A stretch of 64,000 nt of DNA, taken from an uncultured Pelagibacteraceae bacterium. Lineage in GTDB: Bacteria > Pseudomonadota > Alphaproteobacteria > Pelagibacterales > Pelagibacteraceae. Of this stretch, positions 57,529-64,000 are shown one piece after another (the first letter of the stretch is position 1; every line of letters begins with the position of its first letter). The stretch lies in the NCBI GenBank assembly GCA_902572695.1, contig CACGGZ010000001.1:1-64000 (forward strand). The letters run 5' to 3'. A program made the translations under genes and the position numbers. The notes under the pieces are model-generated. The model was not told where the DNA came from, made no database searches, and was given only the letters and a program-made list of their open reading frames with translations.

Positions 57529-58496
57529 TAAAAGAAATAATCCTCATGATTTTTTGCATTTTTGTGAAATTCTAATCTTTTTAAATATTCTATCGGATCT
57601 TTTACTTTAACAATAGCTCCTTCAACAGTATTTAAGGCATCAAAAACTCGAGTTAGTAAAAATCTCAATGCAGCCCCCTGAGAGAGAACTTTTATGTTTT
57701 GTTTTTCTATGTTCGATAATTTTCTTACTGAGGAGTAACCTTCTATAAAATTTTTAGCTTTTGTTACATTGAAACTTAAATTTTCCTTTATGCCATCAAA
57801 ACATAACGCATTGAAACAAATAGCTATTTCAAAAGCAAAGAAGTCTTCGCAAGAAAAATAAAAATCTATTATCCCACTAAATTTATCTTTATTAAAAAAA
57901 ATATTATCATTAAACAAATCAGCGTGAATAATTCCTTTTGGTAAATCTTTTGGCCAATTCTTTTCGACACTAATAAGGTTTTCTTCTATCAATTTTGGTA
58001 GATCTTCATTCAATTTAGAGCATTGATCTTTTACTGAGTTAAATAAATTTCTCCATGAATTTACAGATAAATTATTTTGCCTTTTTATTTTGAAATTTTT
58101 TGTTATTTCATGCATTTTGGCTATTTCTACACCTATAGCTTTACAATTGTCAGGAGATAAATTTGGTTTAGCCTTACCTTCTAAAAAAGAAACTATCATT
58201 AATTTTTTACCATCAAAATTTGTAATTGTAGAGTTATCATTGTTTAAAATTGGAGCAGGGCATTTAAAACTAGCTTTATTTAAAAAAGACATCAAATCAG
58301 AAAAAAAAGGCAGATCTTTTGATTGTACTCTTTTTTCATAAATTGTTAGAATAAATTTTTTTTTGTTTGCTGAAAAAAAATAATTCGTATTTTCTATTCC
58401 TTCTTCAATTCCTTTAAAAGTATCGAGTTTTCCTAAATTATAATTAGATAAAATCTCCTCAATTTTGCTTTGGTTCAACTTTGTATAGACAGCCAT
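57528..58496 (-). CDS. thrB: Homoserine kinase (APH-fold)
   Basis: This 322-residue kinase has the aminoglycoside phosphotransferase fold, the form used as ThrB in alphaproteobacteria. Catalytic-loop HADLFNDNIFF and IDFYFSCEDF match the HxDxxxxN and D motifs. The N-terminal AVYTKLNQSKIEEIL and YNLGKL are typical. It makes O-phosphohomoserine, the substrate of the thrC product encoded at 55252. It overlaps ispH and rnhA by one base each. Confidence 0.92.
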   Translation of the reverse strand: MAVYTKLNQSKIEEILSNYNLGKLDTFKGIEEGIENTNYFFSANKKKFILTIYEKRVQSKDLPFFSDLMSFLNKASFKCPAPILNNDNSTITNFDGKKLMIVSFLEGKAKPNLSPDNCKAIGVEIAKMHEITKNFKIKRQNNLSVNSWRNLFNSVKDQCSKLNEDLPKLIEENLISVEKNWPKDLPKGIIHADLFNDNIFFNKDKFSGIIDFYFSCEDFFAFEIAICFNALCFDGIKENLSFNVTKAKNFIEGYSSVRKLSNIEKQNIKVLSQGAALRFLLTRVFDALNTVEGAIVKVKDPIEYLKRLEFHKNAKNHEDYFF

Positions 58497-59440
58497 TAGT
58501 TTAATTCTTTCGGCAATTTAAAAATAACTTTTTCTTCTGCAACTATTACTTCTTCAATAGAGACTTTTCTATACTTTCTTACACTTTCCAACAAAGATTG
58601 AACAAGCTTTTCTGGTGCAGATGCTCCAGATGATATTCCTATAGTTTTTGAATTTTCTATCTCATAAAAGGGAATTTCTTTTTCTGAGTGCATTAAATGA
58701 GAATTATTACAACCAGCTTTTTTTGCAACCTCAACTAATCTTACAGAATTAGATGAGTTACGACTACCAACTACAAAAAACATATCACACTTGGGAGCTA
58801 TCTTTTTGACAGCCGATTGCCTGTTCGTAGTTGCATAACATATATCTTCTTTTATAGGACCTTTGATTTTTGGAAACTTATTTTTAAGAGCTTCAATAAT
58901 TTCAGCTGTATCATCTACTGACAGAGTTGTTTGAGTTATATATGCCAAAGGGTTTTTGAAATCTTCTTTTTTAATTAAATCAACATCATTTTTTGTCTCG
59001 ATAAGTTTAATCGAGCCTTTTGGAAGTTGACCCATTGTACCAATAACTTCTGGATGATTTTTGTGTCCAATTAACAATATATCGAACCCATTTTTATTTA
59101 ATTGTTCTGACTCTCTATGAACTTTTGAAACTAATGGACATGTAGCATCTACAAAGGATAAATTTTTTAATTTAGCTTCTTCTGGAACAGATTTAGGAAC
59201 CCCATGAGCAGAAAAAATTACAGGTCTGCTTGAGTCATCTACATCAGATAATTCATTAACGAAAATCGCCCCTTTTTCTTTTAATTCTTCGACAACTTGC
59301 TTGTTATGTACTATTTCATGACGAACATAAACTGGAGCCCCAAATTTGTGGATTGATTTTTCAACTATTTCAATCGCTCTTTTTACCCCAGCACAGAAAC
59401 CTCTTGGTGACGCTAAATAAATTTTAAGCTCTTTTTTCAT
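58496..59440 (-). CDS. ispH: 4-hydroxy-3-methylbut-2-enyl diphosphate reductase
   Basis: This 314-residue [4Fe-4S] enzyme is the last step of the MEP pathway and makes IPP and DMAPP. The cluster cysteines are C16 (SPRGFCAGV), C101 (DATCPLV) and C201 (DICYATTNRQ). Its place directly after the carotenoid/retinal genes, overlapping blh by 17 bases, suggests that isoprenoid supply is made together with retinal synthesis. Confidence 0.95.
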   Translation of the reverse strand: MKKELKIYLASPRGFCAGVKRAIEIVEKSIHKFGAPVYVRHEIVHNKQVVEELKEKGAIFVNELSDVDDSSRPVIFSAHGVPKSVPEEAKLKNLSFVDATCPLVSKVHRESEQLNKNGFDILLIGHKNHPEVIGTMGQLPKGSIKLIETKNDVDLIKKEDFKNPLAYITQTTLSVDDTAEIIEALKNKFPKIKGPIKEDICYATTNRQSAVKKIAPKCDMFFVVGSRNSSNSVRLVEVAKKAGCNNSHLMHSEKEIPFYEIENSKTIGISSGASAPEKLVQSLLESVRKYRKVSIEEVIVAEEKVIFKLPKELN

Positions 59441-60329
59441 TTTTTTCTAAAAGATATTCTAACAATATATGCGGAAAAGTAAGTGACGCCAATCCAATAA
59501 AAATTACTTTGTAAATAGCCTCATCAAGTCTATAAAAATTATCTAGTGTATAAATGGCGATTATAAACATAGTAGCCGTAATCACAGTCAAAGGTATTGC
59601 TTTTTTAATAAATTTTTTTAGTCCAACTTTGAAGGTCTTATCCAACTCAAAAATAAGAGAAATCGAGTGTCTTATTGAATGGAGAAAACAAAAGTAAATT
59701 GTAAAAGCTAGAACTGGGGTTAAAAAATAGTTTAGAATAATTATAGAGAAAAAATCAATAATCATCAGAGATTTAAAATTTATATTTCTTTTACTTGAAA
59801 GCAAAATTGAAGATAAAAAACTTAAAATCAAAAAAATAATTAAAGAATAGTCCCTAAATAATGAGGTTTCAAAAACACTAAAATTTAAAATTTGAAATAT
59901 CTCAATTGTTTCCTGTCTATTAAAATATAGTGGTGCAATGATTACTGACGAGCCTTTTAAAAAATAAAGTATTTCTGGAAAAAAAAAATTTAATTTAATT
60001 TTCTCAATGGTATCTTCTCTACCAAAATGGTAAGCGCCAACAGTTAAAAAAATTAATAAAATTGTATTAGGAAGTAGCGTCCAAGACAAAATAATAAACA
60101 AGGATATTAATAAATAAAAAGTATAAAATAAAAATATTGATTTGTATCCTAACAATTTCATAAGTTTTGCTCCTTTAATATTATCAAGCGAACCATGAGA
60201 AATACCTAAGAAAAGAATTAAAAATAAGCACAAAATTATTGGCTCATTATTAATTAAAAAATAAAAAGGACTTGATAAAATACATAAATTAAAAAAAATT
60301 AAAGAATGCTTAAAATTAATATTTATCAT
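59424..60329 (-). CDS. blh: Brp/Blh-type beta-carotene 15,15'-dioxygenase (retinal-forming)
   Basis: This 301-residue integral membrane protein has about seven to nine helices. The proposed iron ligands of the family are visible: His45 in GISHGSLDN, His101 in GAYHFGRED, and His217/His221 in FLHSIRHS; a further His287 lies in FPHILLEY. It cleaves beta-carotene to two retinal molecules, the chromophore of rhodopsins. It overlaps crtY by 14 bases and ispH by 17. No rhodopsin gene is in the window. Confidence 0.92.
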   Translation of the reverse strand: MININFKHSLIFFNLCILSSPFYFLINNEPIILCLFLILFLGISHGSLDNIKGAKLMKLLGYKSIFLFYTFYLLISLFIILSWTLLPNTILLIFLTVGAYHFGREDTIEKIKLNFFFPEILYFLKGSSVIIAPLYFNRQETIEIFQILNFSVFETSLFRDYSLIIFLILSFLSSILLSSKRNINFKSLMIIDFFSIIILNYFLTPVLAFTIYFCFLHSIRHSISLIFELDKTFKVGLKKFIKKAIPLTVITATMFIIAIYTLDNFYRLDEAIYKVIFIGLASLTFPHILLEYLLEKNEKRA

Positions 60330-61395
60330 TATTAATTAGCTCCTTTATAAACAACCATTTTGGCATTTTTAAAATTATATTTATATCTTCGAAAATATTA
60401 CTTTTATTAGATAAGAATTTTATAACTGAGTCTGTAGATCCTTTAAACATATTATAAAAAATTTCTGGCATTTTTCTTGGATTATTTTTTAAAACTTTCA
60501 AAAATAATTTATCTAGAATTTCATATTTTTTTCCAAGTTTAAAATCTTGTATTTTTTCCATGTTATTTAAATTTTTTCTAATATACTTGCTATGATTTTG
60601 GATATTTAAAAAGGTATAACCTGTGCTAAGTCTAGTCATCCCCCCTGCGGAACCTATGTTTATTTTTTTTTTATCTTGATCTATAAAATTTCTTGATAAA
60701 GGTATAGCTCCCCTTTCTGTAAATTTTATTTGATAATTATTTATTCGTAAATTTCTCTTAATATAATTCTCAAGTTGAAAATCATAATTCATTAAACTCT
60801 TATCTTCCAAATTAGATATCCAGGTAGTTTCAATTAAAGCTCTATTTTTTGAAAATGGTAAAGTATAAAAAAAATGTACCTCATCCCTTTGCTCACAATC
60901 AAAGTCCATTAAATTAATAATTGAGTCATCAAATATATCTTTTTGTGTTTCAATCTCAAAGCCCTGAAAATGTTGCCATAACTCAGATTTATCAGGTTCA
61001 TTCTCGATAACGCTATTAAAAACAATTGATTTAGATATATCTAACTCGGTTAAATTTTTAAAAAAACTTATGTTAGAGTTTGACGAAAGTTTTGAGTTAA
61101 TTTTGCTATAAAACTTTCCACTATTTATACTTTGGTAAGGAAATTTTTGAGATTTTAACTCGTTTGAATTCTTAGATGTATTTATTGTAAAAGTGTTCCA
61201 ACTTTTTATTACACAATCATCAAAATTATGATCATTTACTTTCCAAAATGACCAAGTTTTATCTCTTTTATATTCTTGTCTTGGTTCAATTATAGCCAAG
61301 GATTTATTGTCCAGCATTTTATTAATTTCAAGTTCATAAGCTAAAGATAAACCCGAGCATCCTCCTCCAATAATTACGTAGTCAAATTCTCTCAT
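60316..61395 (-). CDS. crtY: Lycopene beta-cyclase CrtY
   Basis: This 359-residue flavoprotein starts DYVIIGGGCSGLSLAYEL, the dinucleotide-binding motif. KTWSFW, FTERGAIPLSR and GGMTRLSTGYTF are cyclase-family segments. It closes both ends of lycopene to give beta-carotene for Blh. It overlaps crtB by 14 bases and blh by 14. Confidence 0.92.
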   Translation of the reverse strand: MREFDYVIIGGGCSGLSLAYELEINKMLDNKSLAIIEPRQEYKRDKTWSFWKVNDHNFDDCVIKSWNTFTINTSKNSNELKSQKFPYQSINSGKFYSKINSKLSSNSNISFFKNLTELDISKSIVFNSVIENEPDKSELWQHFQGFEIETQKDIFDDSIINLMDFDCEQRDEVHFFYTLPFSKNRALIETTWISNLEDKSLMNYDFQLENYIKRNLRINNYQIKFTERGAIPLSRNFIDQDKKKINIGSAGGMTRLSTGYTFLNIQNHSKYIRKNLNNMEKIQDFKLGKKYEILDKLFLKVLKNNPRKMPEIFYNMFKGSTDSVIKFLSNKSNIFEDINIILKMPKWLFIKELINNDKY

Positions 61396-62227
61396 TTATA
61401 TTTAACTCCTGTGTTAGCAAGTTATGACTTTCGTGACGTTCATATTTAAAATTTCTTACAAATAAAAGTCTAAAAAAATCAAAAATAGAAAAAAAAGTCT
61501 CATTAATTTTGCTGATAAGTGGCACATAGATCTTACCAGCTTCGTTATAATTCTCTAAATTTCCTTTTTCTAAAATATGATCACCAATTTTTTTATAAAC
61601 TCTTCGCGCAACAATGACTGAAAATCTTGATCTTATAGGTATTTTGCTTATTGAATTAAAGGATTTTTGATAAAAAACCTCTGACTCTTCAATTATTTTT
61701 TTTATTGATGAAAAATTAAATTCTATATAATGACGTTTATTCTTTTTATCTTCAACCACATCTCTGGCAATATTTGTTAGTTGCATAGCAACTCCTAAAT
61801 CTATCGCACCTCTCAAAGCTTCTTTATCCTCAACTTTAAAAATTTTAGACATCATGAGCCCGACTGTGCCGGCAACTCTATAAGAATATACAAGTAAATC
61901 TTTCTTAGAATTGATAATTACGTTCTGGTTTAAATCCATTTCGACACCGTCAAAAAGATCTAAAACAATTTTTTCTGAAATATTCTCGCTTTTTATAATT
62001 GACTTCATTTCATTTATTATAGAGTTTTTAGAATTTTTACTTAAAAATTCTTTTTTAAATTTTGCAAAATTTTCTTTTTTATTTTTTAAATCACTCACAT
62101 TATCAGCAATATCATCTAGCGTTCTGCAAAAATTGTATAAGGAAATTGATTTTTTAACAGTATCTTTTGATAAAAAAAAACTTGCCCAATAAAAAGATTT
62201 TGCATGTTTTTTTAGTAAATTATTCAT
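61382..62227 (-). CDS. crtB: Phytoene synthase CrtB
   Basis: This 281-residue prenyl-condensing enzyme joins two geranylgeranyl diphosphates to phytoene. The first Asp-rich site is D38, D39 and D42 (RTLDDIADN), and the second is D156/D160 in ARDVVEDKKNKRHYIEF. YRVAGTVGLMM and LGVAMQLTNI are conserved. Its start shares a base with the crtI stop. GGPP synthase (crtE) is not in this window. Confidence 0.93.
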   Translation of the reverse strand: MNNLLKKHAKSFYWASFFLSKDTVKKSISLYNFCRTLDDIADNVSDLKNKKENFAKFKKEFLSKNSKNSIINEMKSIIKSENISEKIVLDLFDGVEMDLNQNVIINSKKDLLVYSYRVAGTVGLMMSKIFKVEDKEALRGAIDLGVAMQLTNIARDVVEDKKNKRHYIEFNFSSIKKIIEESEVFYQKSFNSISKIPIRSRFSVIVARRVYKKIGDHILEKGNLENYNEAGKIYVPLISKINETFFSIFDFFRLLFVRNFKYERHESHNLLTQELNINERI

Positions 62228-63693
62228 TATAATAAATTATCCAAAACTTTCGCAGAGGATAGTACTCCAGGTATTCCTGCACCAGGATGAGTTCCAGCGC
62301 CAACAAAATATAGATTTTTAAATATTTCTGATTGATTATGAAATCTAAAATAAGCAGATTGTGAAAATTTTGGTTGTATTGAAAATCCAGAACCATGTAA
62401 AGTTGCTAAATCGTTTTCAAAATAATCAGGGGTTAAATAAAAATCATTAGTCACATTTTCTTTTATTCCTGGCAATACTGACTTATCCATTTTGTCTAAA
62501 ACTAACTTCTTAAATTCCTCTCCTTTATTAGCCCAATTAATTTTGGAGAGATTGTTTGGCACCGGTACTAGAACATAAAATGCATCATGATCCTTGGGAG
62601 CCATATTCGGATCTGTTGCTGAGGGCCTATGTAAATAATAGCTTATATCATTAGATAATATTTTTTCTTCAAAAATTTTTTTTAAATGTTTTTCGTACGC
62701 GTCTCCAAAAAAAATTGTATGGTGAGCAACTTCTGTATATTTTTTTTTCGATCCAAAATAATAAACAAATAAGCCCATCGAATAATCCATTCTGTTAATT
62801 TTTTGCTTGAACAAAAAATTATATTTCGTTTCTGATTTTATTAAATTTTTGTAAACATTTGGTGGATCTGAATTGCAGATAATATAATCGCAGCTCAGTA
62901 TCTTTGAATTATTTATTTTTACACCTTTAACCTCATCTTTGTTTGATATTATCTCAGTTACTTCCGCACCTTTAATAATTTTTATATTTTCTTCGTACAT
63001 TAATTTTTCCAAAGCATTTACAACACTTCCAGTGCCACCCATTGAATAATGAATTCCCCACTTTTTTTCTAAAAATAAAATAAGAGTGTATATTGATGTT
63101 GTGGTAAAAGGATTTCCTCCAACTAAAAGAGGGTGCATGCTAAACACTCTCCTCAATTTTTCATCTGAAATATATTTAGATACTAAATTATAAACAGATT
63201 GATAGCTTTTTAGATTTAATAGAGCAGGAATTTGTTTAATCATGAAAAAAAGATTATTAAATGGTTTGTCTGACAAATCAGTGAAACCTTTGTTAAAAAT
63301 TTTCTCAGTAAATTTTACTAAATTGTTATAACCTTCAAAATCTTTATCTGAAAATTTTTGTATTTCTTTTTCCATTGATTTTTCATCTCCAGAATAATCA
63401 AATGTTTTTCCATCACTAAATACAAATCGATACCATAAGTCCAATGGAACAATTTCAACATAATCAGAAATTTTTTTATTAAATAAAGAAAATAATTCCT
63501 CAAGAAGGTAAGGAGCAGTAATAACGGTGGGTCCACCATCGTATGTAAATTTTCCTTTTTTAAATACTCTCGCTCTTCCCCCTAAATCAGGGTGTTTTTC
63601 AACTAAAGTTACGTTATAACCTTTTGCTTTTAGCCTTAAAGACGCTGAAAGTCCTCCAAAACCAGATCCAATAACTATAATTTTTTTTGCCAT
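62227..63693 (-). CDS. crtI: Phytoene desaturase CrtI
   Basis: This 488-residue FAD enzyme converts phytoene to lycopene. The N-terminal GSGFGG is at residues 9-14, followed by EKHPDLGGRARVFKKG. FDGGPT-type YDGGPTVIT and the C-terminal YFVGAGTHPGAGIPGVLSSAK complete the bacterial CrtI pattern. It is the first gene of the retinal cluster and starts 17 bases after the stop of the ATP synthase gene. Confidence 0.95.
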   Translation of the reverse strand: MAKKIIVIGSGFGGLSASLRLKAKGYNVTLVEKHPDLGGRARVFKKGKFTYDGGPTVITAPYLLEELFSLFNKKISDYVEIVPLDLWYRFVFSDGKTFDYSGDEKSMEKEIQKFSDKDFEGYNNLVKFTEKIFNKGFTDLSDKPFNNLFFMIKQIPALLNLKSYQSVYNLVSKYISDEKLRRVFSMHPLLVGGNPFTTTSIYTLILFLEKKWGIHYSMGGTGSVVNALEKLMYEENIKIIKGAEVTEIISNKDEVKGVKINNSKILSCDYIICNSDPPNVYKNLIKSETKYNFLFKQKINRMDYSMGLFVYYFGSKKKYTEVAHHTIFFGDAYEKHLKKIFEEKILSNDISYYLHRPSATDPNMAPKDHDAFYVLVPVPNNLSKINWANKGEEFKKLVLDKMDKSVLPGIKENVTNDFYLTPDYFENDLATLHGSGFSIQPKFSQSAYFRFHNQSEIFKNLYFVGAGTHPGAGIPGVLSSAKVLDNLL

Positions 63694-63710
63694 TTTATTT
63701 ATGGCCTATT

Positions 63711-64000
63711 CTAACTAGATTTTTTACTTAGTGCTAATTTTGTTTCTTCAATACTTTTGAGAAAAACCTTGTCCAATTTACTTTTATCCATTGAGTTTTT
63801 AAGTAGTTTCTCCACAGAATTTATTGCTATTGAGACCGAAGCATTCTTAACATCTTTAATTGCTTGTTGTTTCATTTGATTTATTCTGAGTTCAGCATTC
63901 TTTTTCCTTAACTCCATTAATTGATGAAACTCTTTGTTAGTCTTTAAAATCTCCTTTTCAACATTATCATTTGCTTCATCAATCATTTTTTTTATCTCTT
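63711..64000 (-). CDS. atpF: F0 ATP synthase subunit b, C-terminal part
   Basis: The frame is open to the window edge (the residues before the first Met read EIKK), so this is the C-terminal part of a longer protein, about 96 codons visible. It is a charged helical protein ending NSVEKLLKNSMDKSKLDKVFLKSIEETKLALSKKSS, as in b or b' subunits. The membrane segment lies outside. Subunit b and b' cannot be told apart here. The crtI ATG follows 17 bases later on the same strand. Confidence 0.8.
   Translation of the reverse strand, partial: EIKKMIDEANDNVEKEILKTNKEFHQLMELRKKNAELRINQMKQQAIKDVKNASVSIAINSVEKLLKNSMDKSKLDKVFLKSIEETKLALSKKSS

Overview
The window reads as a piece of a streamlined SAR11 (Candidatus Pelagibacter-type) alphaproteobacterial chromosome. 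It is strongly AT-rich, with A/T homopolymers everywhere. Genes are packed with overlaps of a few bases, and no gene-free stretch reaches 300 bases. Alphaproteobacterial markers include GcrA, DUF2093, a tRNA-His without G-1, the cox gene order, and retinal-synthesis genes. I see no rRNA, mobile element, CRISPR or phage genes; this is core chromosome.

Layout: (1) 1-743: the end of an NDUFA9-like epimerase and an SMR-type small membrane protein. (2) 840-13422: a phosphorus-acquisition block with ugpBAEC, a glycerophosphodiesterase, two small membrane proteins, phoR, pstS, pstCAB, phoU and phoB. (3) 13411-22170: a small membrane protein, gcrA, an orphan ABC-2 permease, argD-argF, a membrane-anchored cytochrome c, kdsB, pheA, the SRP RNA, and dnaX-ybaB-recR. 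(4) 22160-31203: glcB, accA, a cold-shock gene, a structured intergenic region, tRNA-His-hisS-hisZ-hisG, and convergent groES-groEL behind an apparent RpoH promoter. (5) 31349-37799: a HAD hydrolase, ribF, ileS, lspA, a DUF3035 lipoprotein and pgi. (6) 37788-49743: rsmD, purD, DUF2093, a late lipid A block (an LpxL-type acyltransferase, lpxK, waaA, msbA), ubiA, and several small redox or regulatory proteins. (7) 49797-55255: the aa3-type cytochrome c oxidase operon (coxB, coxA, ctaB, a tiny CoxF-like ORF, ctaG, ctaE, surf1). (8) 55252-64000: thrC and a peroxiredoxin. Facing them, on the minus strand, is a tightly overlapped train from atpF (F0 subunit b, cut by the window edge) through crtI, crtB, crtY, blh, ispH and thrB to rnhA.

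How the genes fit together: block 2 takes up inorganic phosphate and glycerophospho-compounds under PhoR-PhoB control. The cox block and the atpF-crt-blh block are energy systems. The retinal genes presumably feed a proteorhodopsin encoded elsewhere, and they sit 17 bases behind an F0 gene. Points most worth a second look are: a perfect terminator hairpin inside the hisG coding region; a slippery A8 run in dnaX placed to give a gamma-sized product; a PhoR with no membrane segment behind an overlapping single-TM microprotein; an SMR protein without its essential glutamate; an AccA with a C-terminal membrane helix; and unannotated micro-ORFs at 5976-6113 and 53143-53253.
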